DNA of 64,000 nt from a virus. Shown here in pieces: positions 29,110 to 35,900 of the stretch. The notes beneath the pieces are model-generated. The model saw only the letters and a list, made by a program, of their open reading frames with translations, searched no databases and was not told where the DNA came from. The stretch covers positions 1 to 64,000 of IMG/VR virus record IMGVR_UViG_3300027733_000034. One strand, given 5' to 3'. Each line of letters starts with the position of its first letter. Positions within the stretch are counted from its first letter, which is position 1. The translations under genes and the position numbers were made by a program.

Positions 29110-29451
29110 TTATTTATGTTTCCTAATTCTTCTAATAGGAGTTGTTGGAGGTACTGGAACTACTTCATCTGGTAATATTTTATGACTAAAATATTCAATT
29201 CCTTTCAATCCTAAAAACCCTAATAAAAAAGCAATACCATAATGATAATGACTATCATCTAACTTAGTAATATTAATGATTATCGGAGTAATATAATTGG
29301 CACTAGCAGCTCCTCCTACTAAACTAGAGATGGTTCTAGTTAAATTCATAGCAGATCCCTTAGAAGTCAACAAAATAGCTCCAAAAAGGCCACTAACCAG
29401 TAAACCTATGTCTATCCCATATTTTTTAAAATCTATTTCAGAGGGTTCCAT
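29110..29451 (-). CDS. Small membrane protein, basic tail
   Basis: 113 residues from the ATG at 29451. Hydrophobic segments around ~13-28 (IGLLVSGLFGAILLT), ~38-58 and ~70-90 (GIAFLLGFLGLKG), then a Pro-rich, basic C-terminus (VPVPPTTPIRRIRKHK). Paired with the membrane protein at 28746-29105 with four bases between; holin/antiholin is one possibility. Confidence 0.55.
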   Translation of the reverse strand: MEPSEIDFKKYGIDIGLLVSGLFGAILLTSKGSAMNLTRTISSLVGGAASANYITPIIINITKLDDSHYHYGIAFLLGFLGLKGIEYFSHKILPDEVVPVPPTTPIRRIRKHK

Positions 29452-29475
29452 CAATATACTTAGGAGAAAATTTGG

Positions 29476-29880
29476 CTATGAAAGATAAGTTGCCCATCTA
29501 TTTTTCATCACTTCAATAGTTTTTTCCGGAACATTATGAATGCTTCCGTAATTTCCATTCATCTGTCTAATATCTATTGGAACATTCAGCTTACTAGCCA
29601 AATCTGCATATGGTCTGAATTCTCTCTTGGTAGAAAATGTATTTGATACAATAACATTAAACTCTTGCTTCAAAGCTACTTCTGTCATAAACAGACACCA
29701 CTCATGAGCGTGTTTGAGAAGAGATGCATTGAATTTATATTCTCCGGTTATAGAATGCACAAAGAACATATCTGCTTCAAACCAACGAAAATTTTCTGGG
29801 TCTGTATTGAGGAGTCTTTGAGCTTCTGTAGATTTTCCAGAACCAGGTAATCCACGGATGATATAAAGAGTATTTTTCAT
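29476..29880 (-). CDS. P-loop kinase, polynucleotide kinase-like
   Basis: 134 residues. Walker A G-L-P-G-S-G-K-S-T at 10-18; acidic F-E-A-D-M-F-F following the first helix; a C-terminal R-W. This is the AAA_33/T4 Pnk-type kinase fold, without the phosphatase half of T4 Pnkp. Likely transfers phosphate to a 5'-OH of RNA or another small substrate. It lies two bases upstream of... in reading order directly after the RNA ligase at 29882, the arrangement expected for RNA-end repair. Confidence 0.78.
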   Translation of the reverse strand: MKNTLYIIRGLPGSGKSTEAQRLLNTDPENFRWFEADMFFVHSITGEYKFNASLLKHAHEWCLFMTEVALKQEFNVIVSNTFSTKREFRPYADLASKLNVPIDIRQMNGNYGSIHNVPEKTIEVMKNRWATYLS

Positions 29881-29881
29881 T

Positions 29882-30913
29882 TTAATCTTTGAAATTTTGA
29901 TTAATAATTTTTACACTAAGCATTTTCTGTAATTTCTTACTATACATCAATTCATTATTTTGATTATAACCACGGAAGACAATGCCTTCTGCTGGTTTAT
30001 CATTAGGATACTTGATAGTATTGACCCAATTTTGCAATTCATCTATAGTTGAGAGGTTGAAATGTTTAAATAATTTAACAACTGGAACTCCTGGAATATT
30101 TGAATCAACTCCTAGACCATCGACCCAATTCAAAGGAAGAACTGGCTTCCGAGAAGGTACTTCAAACATGTTAAAGAGATATAAACTAACCTCTGGATAA
30201 CCAGCTGGATTACCTTGAATACCAGGTCCAGCAATTTCTCCTTGAATACAAAATCCAGGTTTAAGATTTTCTTGGATATTATATTTTCGAGCCATTTTCC
30301 AGTATACATTTTCGGTAGTATCTTTAAGCTCTAGATTACGAGAACAAACTCGAAAAGTACCATCCAATTCTTTAATATAAGTTGCAGAGGTTCCATCTAT
30401 TTTAAGAGTAGCTTCTACCCATTCAGCTTCTCCCAATTCATCTAATGCTTCTATGTTAGATTTAAGATTGTCTTCATCCGTTTTAGAAACCAAATGAGTG
30501 GGAAAGTCTCCTTTAACTTGTCCGGCTAGTTGAACTGGAATTGGTTTTTCATATTTGGTAATACCAAGCATACTAGCCAGAGAAACATCTTCAGAAGAAT
30601 CATCCATATGATCCCAGACTTCTTGAGCACTAACCAAAGTCTTAGGAAAGATGAGACCTTGAGAAATAGCTCCGCGAAGCTTGGCGGTCTTAACTCGGAT
30701 AGGTTTAGAAGGATCATTCTTATCCCAAAGAAATTTATTCCATTCTCTAGGAGTGAGGACGGTATCAATAGGAACAAAAATAATTTGATCACCTATTTTA
30801 TATTCATCTTTCTTGATAACACTTTGCCAACCCAGAACTCTAGCCAGTTCAATTTTATCGGCTCCTTCTATAGGAAGAATTTCTGAGATAATTTCTAGAG
30901 ATGCTAATTTCAT
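29882..30913 (-). CDS. RNA ligase, DRB0094/Rnl5-like
   Basis: 343 residues. N-terminal domain (~1-110; LASLEIISEILPIEGADKIE, DQIIFVPIDTVL) of the OB-like type found in the DRB0094 ligase family. Ligase domain: motif I L-K171-I-D-G-T, Ia S-R-N-L-E-L-K-D, III I-Q-G-E-I-A-G, IV A-E-G-I-V-F-R-G, V L-S-V-K. ATP-dependent sealing of nicked RNA, often 3'-OH RNA in duplex. Different subfamily from the ligase at 27295. First gene of a leftward set with kinase, membrane proteins and ligase 1. Confidence 0.85.
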   Translation of the reverse strand: MKLASLEIISEILPIEGADKIELARVLGWQSVIKKDEYKIGDQIIFVPIDTVLTPREWNKFLWDKNDPSKPIRVKTAKLRGAISQGLIFPKTLVSAQEVWDHMDDSSEDVSLASMLGITKYEKPIPVQLAGQVKGDFPTHLVSKTDEDNLKSNIEALDELGEAEWVEATLKIDGTSATYIKELDGTFRVCSRNLELKDTTENVYWKMARKYNIQENLKPGFCIQGEIAGPGIQGNPAGYPEVSLYLFNMFEVPSRKPVLPLNWVDGLGVDSNIPGVPVVKLFKHFNLSTIDELQNWVNTIKYPNDKPAEGIVFRGYNQNNELMYSKKLQKMLSVKIINQNFKD

Positions 30914-30950
30914 GTAATCATATTATCTCGAGATTATCCGGAATACAACA

Positions 30951-30982
30951 AAAAACCCTCTGGATTTTGCCAGAGGGTTTTT
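30951..30982 (-). terminator. Hairpin terminator after gene at 31007
   Basis: AAAAACCCTCTGG/CCAGAGGGTTTTT, 13-bp stem, T-run on the minus strand. Separates the tagged gene from the RNA ligase operon. Confidence 0.85.
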
Positions 30983-31006
30983 ATTCACTGCTTCTATAGG
31001 TTGAAA

Positions 31007-31369
31007 TTAAAATCCAGGAGCTTCTTCAGGAAACTCCTCTGGAGGCATGTCTTCTGTAGTTTCTTCTGAACCAGAAGACATGCGAGATTGGAGATTTCCA
31101 ACAGCGGTTTGCACAGCTTGCATTGCATTCATTAAACCTTGGAAATCTTCTCCTTCATGTCCTTGTTCAAAAGTTCCTAACAAAGGTTGAATGGTTTCTA
31201 AATGAGCTGCGGTAGCATTGAGGTCTTCTGTAATAGCTTTGATTAAAGTTTTTTCAATAGCTAAAGACTTTGCATTTTCTCCGGCTTGCTGGCTTTCTGT
31301 TCCGGCTGCTCTGGATTCAAATACTAATCCATAAGCTTTTTCTAAATTGATTGTATCAAGCGTGCGCAT
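31007..31369 (-). CDS. Tagged helical protein, possible head-internal
   Basis: 120 residues. N-terminus MRTLDTINLEKAYGLVFESR is the fourth member of the tagged set. The rest is helical and low-complexity, with an acidic Pro-rich tail (TTEDMPPEEFPEEAPGF). The 20 bases up to and including its ATG, GGATAAATATAACATATATG, are identical to those before the fibre gene at 9476. Ends before a strong terminator (30951-30982). Confidence 0.65.
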   Translation of the reverse strand: MRTLDTINLEKAYGLVFESRAAGTESQQAGENAKSLAIEKTLIKAITEDLNATAAHLETIQPLLGTFEQGHEGEDFQGLMNAMQAVQTAVGNLQSRMSSGSEETTEDMPPEEFPEEAPGF

Positions 31370-31377
31370 ATATGTTA

Positions 31378-31385
31378 TATTTATC
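31378..31385 (-). promoter_or_regulatory. GATAAATA box before gene at 31369
   Basis: Identical 20-base context to 9460-9475; the repeat on opposite strands of distant genes supports a promoter element. Confidence 0.55.
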
Positions 31386-31509
31386 CATGTCTACTACTAA
31401 ACTGTATTAAACCTATAAGAACACTCAATTGTAATATTTCTAAAAAAAAGAACCAAAATAAAATAAGTTGAGGAATACCACAGTCTTCTGAATTAGGTTT
31501 TTCTGACAT
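31381..31509 (-). CDS. Mini membrane protein, 42 aa
   Basis: MSEKPNSEDCGIPQ then a hydrophobic run LILFWFFFLEILQLSVLIGL. Start in AAATAAATATG two bases after the stop of the upstream gene. Single-span peptide of unknown role. Confidence 0.45.
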   Translation of the reverse strand: MSEKPNSEDCGIPQLILFWFFFLEILQLSVLIGLIQFSSRHG

Positions 31510-31511
31510 AT

Positions 31512-31823
31512 TTATTTTTTTTCTAAAGTTTCATTGTATTTTTTTAGGATTTCTTCATGATATTCTTCCGGAAAATTACTTAAAGCAATTTGAATAATTT
31601 TGCCACAAAATTCATTATAGGCCTTTTCTTTGTCTCTTTCTTTCTCTACATAATCTGGACATTGGTCTTGAGGAATCATTCCTTTTATTAAATCCAAAAC
31701 TGTATTTTGTTTTTGAGTAGAGGTATGTTGAGTTTGATCCACCTTTTGACGTGGGGTCTCTGCTTTGGAAAGTTGTTCTTTTAACAAATCTTCCATATTT
31801 GCTTTAAGGGCTTCGAAATCCAT
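31512..31823 (-). CDS. Hypothetical helical protein, 103 aa
   Basis: Helical, charged protein (MDFEALKANMEDLLKEQLSK, a Gln-rich linker, CPDYVEKERDKEKAYNEFCG, FPEEYHEEILKKYNETL). No signal or domain. Unknown. Confidence 0.55.
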   Translation of the reverse strand: MDFEALKANMEDLLKEQLSKAETPRQKVDQTQHTSTQKQNTVLDLIKGMIPQDQCPDYVEKERDKEKAYNEFCGKIIQIALSNFPEEYHEEILKKYNETLEKK

Positions 31824-31905
31824 AAAAAAATTATAAAGGGTTAAATTAATTATTCAAGGAATTTTTTAATAGTGATTTTTTTTAATTTTCCAGGAGAATT
31901 TAAAT

Positions 31906-32088
31906 ATGATTGGAATTTTATATATCATTGCTTGTAATTTGTTATCTATAAGTGCGGTGTTTTGTGCAACCTATTTAGAAGACAACGGAAAAAATGGATT
32001 TTGGCCATTAATTATTTTAGCATTTCTCTCTTCTAGGTTACCTTACATGCCTATACATATAATTAAAGAAACAAAATCTGATGAATAA
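31906..32088 (+). CDS. Small two-span membrane protein
   Basis: 60 residues: hydrophobic ~3-21 (IGILYIIACNLLSISAVFCA) and ~31-50 (FWPLIILAFLSSRLPYMPIH), charged tail. One of the few genes with a Shine-Dalgarno-like AGGAG, nine bases before the ATG. Starts a two-gene plus-strand island in a minus-strand region; lysis or exclusion roles are possible. Confidence 0.6.
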   Translation: MIGILYIIACNLLSISAVFCATYLEDNGKNGFWPLIILAFLSSRLPYMPIHIIKETKSDE

Positions 32089-32257
32089 ATTTAACTTAAT
32101 TATTAATACTATATCCACTATTTTGCAAACAGTTTTAATTGTGTTGAAACTAACTGGATATATTAATTGGTCTTGGGGTTGGGTATTGTTTCCTTTTTGG
32201 ATGCCAATTATTTTTATAATGATTTTTGGTATTTTTTTAAAATTATTTCTTAAATAA
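32081..32257 (+). CDS. Small membrane protein, Tmemb_185A-like
   Basis: 58 residues. After ~20 polar/hydrophobic residues comes L-K-L-T-G-Y-I-N-W-S-W-G-W-V-L-F-P-F-W and a second hydrophobic span. The WSWxWVLxPxW signature recurs in small phage membrane proteins annotated as Fragile-X-F-associated-like (Tmemb_185A). Its ATG overlaps the upstream stop (ATGAATAA). Convergent overlap of 8 bases with the next gene. Confidence 0.6.
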   Translation: MNKFNLIINTISTILQTVLIVLKLTGYINWSWGWVLFPFWMPIIFIMIFGIFLKLFLK

Positions 32258-32684
32258 CTTTATCATTTTTAAAAGATCTGACTAGTATAAATTTTTTAAG
32301 ATTTTCAGAAAACTCTAAGACATAAGTCTTAGAGTTTTTTCTTTCTACTATTGCGCCGGCTAATATACCCCCCTTAGCCAAAATAAATCCGAAACCAGCA
32401 TCCTCTACATTATTTATTTGACCGTAAATTTTAAAAATTCCTTCTCCTTCTTCCAGTTCTGTGATTTTTCCAGTATAATAAAATCCGTCTGGTCTATAAA
32501 TTTTTATAAGATCGCCGATAGTACATTTAATAATTTGAGAAGGTAAAACGATTCCATTAGTATCTGATAGATAATGTTCTACATCTAAACGAGGACCATA
32601 ATTAGGAGAAGGAGAGTTTTGAGGAGTAGAATTGTCTGAAATAATACTACTCAACATAAGGATTGTTATTGCTATAATTTTCAT
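32250..32684 (-). CDS. Secreted beta protein, 144 aa
   Basis: N-terminal signal peptide (~1-16), a Pro/Ser linker, then a strand-rich domain with CTIGDLIKIYRPDGFYYTGK and GFGFILAKGGILAG. Tudor/SH3-like look, no family. A terminator-like hairpin that would act on the opposite-strand island lies inside this coding region at 32309-32338. Confidence 0.6.
   Translation of the reverse strand: MKIIAITILMLSSIISDNSTPQNSPSPNYGPRLDVEHYLSDTNGIVLPSQIIKCTIGDLIKIYRPDGFYYTGKITELEEGEGIFKIYGQINNVEDAGFGFILAKGGILAGAIVERKNSKTYVLEFSENLKKFILVRSFKNDKVI
32309..32340 (+). terminator. Hairpin terminator inside the convergent gene
   Basis: AAAACTCTAAGAC/GTCTTAGAGTTTT around ATAA, followed on the plus strand by TT. It would end transcription of the two-gene plus-strand island although it lies within the coding region 32250-32684. 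Confidence 0.65.
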
Positions 32685-32887
32685 TTGTTTTTCTTCTTAT
32701 TGACTATTGGTGCACAAACCCATTCTCGGTTTAAGAATGAGATGGAAAATCTTTCTGTTTTGGATTCAAATCCCTCATCTTTTAAATACTGTTTAAGAAT
32801 TTTAACATGGGAACTATATTCGGGAGAAGAGTAGTAGTCGTGATCAAAAACACCCTTTTCATCAACTGGATCTATCCTAAAGCTCAT
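32681..32887 (-). CDS. Small hypothetical protein, 68 aa
   Basis: From the ATG at 32887 (MSFRIDPVDEKGVFDHDYYS); the eight residues upstream in frame start with TTG and are not needed. Basic C-terminus, with FESKTERFSISFLNREWVCA. Overlaps the secreted protein start by four bases. Unknown. Confidence 0.5.
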   Translation of the reverse strand: MSFRIDPVDEKGVFDHDYYSSPEYSSHVKILKQYLKDEGFESKTERFSISFLNREWVCAPIVNKKKNK

Positions 32888-32910
32888 AAGAATAATTATA
32901 TGTAAAAACA

Positions 32911-32937
32911 AAAAAGCCCTCGTTGTGAGGGCTTTTT
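32911..32937 (-). terminator. Hairpin terminator after hsp20
   Basis: AAAAAGCCCTC/GAGGGCTTTTT, 11-bp stem, T-run on the minus strand, 27 bases after the Hsp20 stop. Confidence 0.85.
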
Positions 32938-32963
32938 AAAGTCTCTGGTGCTCAAGAAGTTGT

Positions 32964-33458
32964 TTAATCTACATCAATGATAATGTCTGAACTTGTGGGT
33001 TTGGTGATAGGAATGTATATCTTAAGTAAACCATCTTTAAATTTACTTCGGATGTGTTCCGTCTCTACTTCTTTAGCAATGCTAAACTCTAAAGTAGCGT
33101 TGCGATAACTGATTCCGGTGCGCAGATAGGTAACAAGATGATCTTCTGGTGGAATCTCATCTTGAGGATCTATTTTAATCACTAGTTTATTTTCTTTGAC
33201 CTGGATTTTAATATCTTCCTTAGTCAAACCTGCGAGGGCCACATGAACTTCATATTCGAAAGGAATATTGTCCTCTTTGGTTTTGTGAAGCAGGATGTCA
33301 TACGGATAGTGAACTCCCGGTGATTCAAAGGCCTTGTCCATGTCTTTGAAGAATGAATTAAACCAATTGTCGTTAAACAGTGCTGGTAATTGGTTGGGAC
33401 CATACACTGTGCCAATAAATGGCTTAGTATTATTTGTGGTAATAATTTTTGTTGTCAT
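32964..33458 (-). CDS. hsp20: Hsp20 small heat-shock protein
   Basis: 164 residues. Alpha-crystallin domain (~60-160): F-E-Y-E-V-H-V-A-L-A-G-L-T-K-E-D-I-K-I, Y-R-N-A-T-L-E-F, then F-K-D-G-L-L-K-I-Y-I-P-I. Phage Hsp20 genes are typical of T4-like and cyanophage genomes, where they probably act as holdase chaperones in virion assembly or host stress. Unusually for this genome it has a Shine-Dalgarno-like AGAGGAG before its ATG, as well as the TAATATG context; high expression is likely. Followed by a strong terminator (32911-32937). Confidence 0.9.
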   Translation of the reverse strand: MTTKIITTNNTKPFIGTVYGPNQLPALFNDNWFNSFFKDMDKAFESPGVHYPYDILLHKTKEDNIPFEYEVHVALAGLTKEDIKIQVKENKLVIKIDPQDEIPPEDHLVTYLRTGISYRNATLEFSIAKEVETEHIRSKFKDGLLKIYIPITKPTSSDIIIDVD

Positions 33459-33526
33459 ATTAGTACTCCTCTTTCGAGCAAGTGTTGTTTTAATTCTAGT
33501 CTCTTGAGCTCCAGAACTAATAATAA

Positions 33527-33730
33527 TTATCCTAGCAAGGTCAAAGAATTTAACAATTCTGCTAAAGCTACTTTAGATTCTTTTACAGTGATAGTATCAT
33601 CCGGATCTAAAGCTGGCCAAAAATCTTCAACTATTACATCCGGAAAATCTTCTAACGAAAGACTGGTTTGCTTTAAACATTCTTTTTCGGCTATACGTTT
33701 AAACTCCTGTAAGGAAATACAGACACTCAT
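33527..33730 (-). CDS. Small hypothetical protein, 67 aa
   Basis: MSVCISLQEFKRIAEKECLK, then an acidic part (DFPDVIVEDFWPALDPDDTI) and a helical tail. Unknown. The longer frame on the opposite strand is a shadow. Confidence 0.55.
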   Translation of the reverse strand: MSVCISLQEFKRIAEKECLKQTSLSLEDFPDVIVEDFWPALDPDDTITVKESKVALAELLNSLTLLG

Positions 33731-33740
33731 ACAATTTATT

Positions 33741-34562
33741 TTAATTGGTTTTTTGTTTTTTAGGGAAAAGAGCTTTGAGGGTGGTTTCTAAATCAGAATC
33801 TCGGTACAGAAGAGCCTTATCAACTCCGGTCCATAATTCCTGATTGAACTTCAAATCATCCTGAACCCTAGTAATACCGGATCCGATACGATTACCTCCC
33901 TGGGTTAGATTCTCTTGAATTACATTAAAGGTGGTCCATAAATCTGTACCCGCATCTGCTTCTCGGCGTGGTGCTAGGATAGTAGAGGCATCTACTTTCT
34001 TGGGCTGGGACATCCGATAACGAAAACGAATGTAATAAGCATACCGAGCTAGATAGGTTCGTTCTTCTTCTGTTAACTGTCTTTCCTTCAACAGCTGGGT
34101 TTGATTTACAATAGTGTCATATTGACCAAAAGCTTTTTCCAAGACGGTGTTGATATCTTCTGTGATACTCTTACCACTAGAAAGACGGTGAAGAGTGGGT
34201 TGAACTGAGGTCATCATTCCAGTAGGAGCAACTAATCCATTAGAACAAATTAATCGGAAGAATCCAAGAACCGTAGAAAATCTCTTGGTTAGATTGTGGC
34301 TATTGACGATGTTTACCTGTGGAAATCCCTCAACTACAGATTTTTCTATTTGGCTTTTATGAACCAAGGCGATATTATGCATACCGTGTCTTGATCCAGT
34401 TCCTTTTACAGAACGGATTAACCAATCATTATCTAGAGCTGAATTCAAGATATTGAGGGTCGATATGAAGTTGTACTGTTTTGATGCTTTGGCTGCTGGT
34501 TCAGTTGCGGCAATGGAAGGACAACGTTCAATGGCTTGATTTAGTGTTAGTGTTTCAATCAT
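33741..34562 (-). CDS. DUF932-like phage/plasmid protein
   Basis: 273 residues. The layout (A-A-T-E-P-A-A, N-I-V-N-S-H-N, F-F-R-L-I-C-S-N-G-L-V, then a long helical second half and T-F-N-V-I-Q-E-N) fits the DUF932 (phage/plasmid-related) family, uncharacterised but linked to replication regions and anti-restriction. The FRLxCxNG core is its hallmark. Full length. Confidence 0.75.
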   Translation of the reverse strand: MIETLTLNQAIERCPSIAATEPAAKASKQYNFISTLNILNSALDNDWLIRSVKGTGSRHGMHNIALVHKSQIEKSVVEGFPQVNIVNSHNLTKRFSTVLGFFRLICSNGLVAPTGMMTSVQPTLHRLSSGKSITEDINTVLEKAFGQYDTIVNQTQLLKERQLTEEERTYLARYAYYIRFRYRMSQPKKVDASTILAPRREADAGTDLWTTFNVIQENLTQGGNRIGSGITRVQDDLKFNQELWTGVDKALLYRDSDLETTLKALFPKKQKTN

Positions 34563-34604
34563 GTTTAAATCTTAACATGACATAAGGGGAAACTCAACTA
34601 GAAT

Positions 34605-34805
34605 CTAAGAGGGTGAGCCAAAAAAGACAGTCACTACCGCTTTAGAATCTGAACGGTGGTCTATACGATGGTCAATGTAACGCAATCCTCTGGCACCAAT
34701 GTCCTCTCTGATTCTGTGAAGTTGATTGGTTAATGATGTTTCTCTTTCAGCAAAGGTTGCATTGTCTGGAAGTTTGATGGATACCCGTACTTGTTCTGTT
34801 GTCAT
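34605..34805 (-). CDS. Small hypothetical protein, 66 aa
   Basis: MTTEQVRVSIKLPDNATFAE, then a basic helix and GLRYIDHRIDHRSDSKAVVT. His-Arg repeat in the centre (DHRIDHR). Soluble alpha/beta, unknown. Confidence 0.55.
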   Translation of the reverse strand: MTTEQVRVSIKLPDNATFAERETSLTNQLHRIREDIGARGLRYIDHRIDHRSDSKAVVTVFFGSPS

Positions 34806-34817
34806 TACATTAAATAA

Positions 34818-35582
34818 TTATCCCCCAAAGCCAAAAGGACACCCTTTGGATTCTTTTTTATTGACATTGCCATAGGATTTTGGTTGTCTGAAGTGTCTTT
34901 GATATCTTTCAAAAAATTCTGATTGAGCTTTATTCCATATTTTTTTTAATGTAAATTCTTTATCCCAAGAATAAGAGGCTTTGAAATTTTCTCTCTTAAT
35001 AGGAATAGCTTGTATCATTGGGGTTTGCTTTGGAATCAAACCATTAAATCCTTTTTTCAAGAAAAATGGAAAATGTACAAATGCTGGAAATTTATCGGTA
35101 TCCACCAATCCAGATAGGCATCGAAACGGTAACTCCTCGTGATGTTGAGGATGTATAAATAGAGTAGACCATCCTGGAGGGGTTTTAATAATCCAGGGAT
35201 TTAAAAATTTAAAAGCGGTGGGATAGTAACCAAAAGGTACGGGATAAGAAGAATGTTGTTCAGTTTTCTGGACAGTTACTACAGATCCATATTCCCAAGA
35301 CCATTTAAAAGACAAATTTAATTCTCCAGCATTTTCCATCCATAGATCACAATAAAGAGGTATGTGATAACCAGCTCCCAAAGCATCAATTACTGGAAGA
35401 CATTTTTTAATGGTACTATTAGGATCCCCATACTGATCTACATCTGGAACATCGTGAATATATCTAGAGGTTTTAGCAAACCATTCTGGAGTCCGGAGTT
35501 TGGCTGGATAGGGTTTTTCTAGAATATCTGTCATAAATTCATTAGCAGCTATAAATTCAATCTCTACTTTTTTGAAAAACAT
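34818..35582 (-). CDS. DUF6065-like phage protein
   Basis: 254 residues. I-K-T-P-P-G-W-S-T-L-F-I-H-P-Q, S-G-L-V-D-T-D-K-F-P and K-C-L-P-V-I-D-A-L-G-A-G-Y-H-I-P-L match the uncharacterised DUF6065 type found in phages and environmental bacteria. Possibly an oxygenase-like or structural fold; no catalytic residues assigned. C-terminus G-C-P-F-G-F-G-G. Last minus-strand gene before the plus-strand virion block. Confidence 0.65.
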   Translation of the reverse strand: MFFKKVEIEFIAANEFMTDILEKPYPAKLRTPEWFAKTSRYIHDVPDVDQYGDPNSTIKKCLPVIDALGAGYHIPLYCDLWMENAGELNLSFKWSWEYGSVVTVQKTEQHSSYPVPFGYYPTAFKFLNPWIIKTPPGWSTLFIHPQHHEELPFRCLSGLVDTDKFPAFVHFPFFLKKGFNGLIPKQTPMIQAIPIKRENFKASYSWDKEFTLKKIWNKAQSEFFERYQRHFRQPKSYGNVNKKESKGCPFGFGG

Positions 35583-35635
35583 ATAAGTATCTTATATAAT
35601 CCCTTGTTTAAGGCATTTTTCAACTAAATTTAAAT

Positions 35636-35884
35636 ATGGCAGATTACATTGTTTATGTCTCAAGTTACCAAATGGGTGATCGAATAATAAGGGGAAATTT
35701 TCCAGTAACTTTATTAGATCAATTAGCCTGTCCTCAACCAGTGGATTTAACTGAATTACAATTAAAAAGGCATATATTGTCTGAAGAGCCAGATGTTGCT
35801 GTAACAAAAATACAAACTTATATTACTTCTTTATCCGGTGAAACCCTAACCACTATTAAATCAGATAATATTTCTAATATTTAA
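35636..35884 (+). CDS. Small virion-type protein, 82 aa
   Basis: First gene of the plus-strand structural block. MADYIVYVSSYQMGDRIIRG, then QPVDLTELQLKRHILSEEP and TKIQTYITSLSGETLTTI. Unknown fold. Position before a tailspike gene suggests a tail accessory protein. Confidence 0.55.
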   Translation: MADYIVYVSSYQMGDRIIRGNFPVTLLDQLACPQPVDLTELQLKRHILSEEPDVAVTKIQTYITSLSGETLTTIKSDNISNI

Positions 35885-35886
35885 CC

Positions 35887-35893
35887 ATAAATA
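35887..35893 (+). promoter_or_regulatory. ATAAATA box before tailspike gene
   Basis: ATAAATA seven bases before the ATG at 35901, after the upstream stop codon. Confidence 0.45.
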
Positions 35894-35900
35894 ATAATAT

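Noticed and set aside
33390-33791. 133-codon plus-strand frame
   Set aside because: Overlaps three minus-strand genes, including the hsp20 start; no supporting context.
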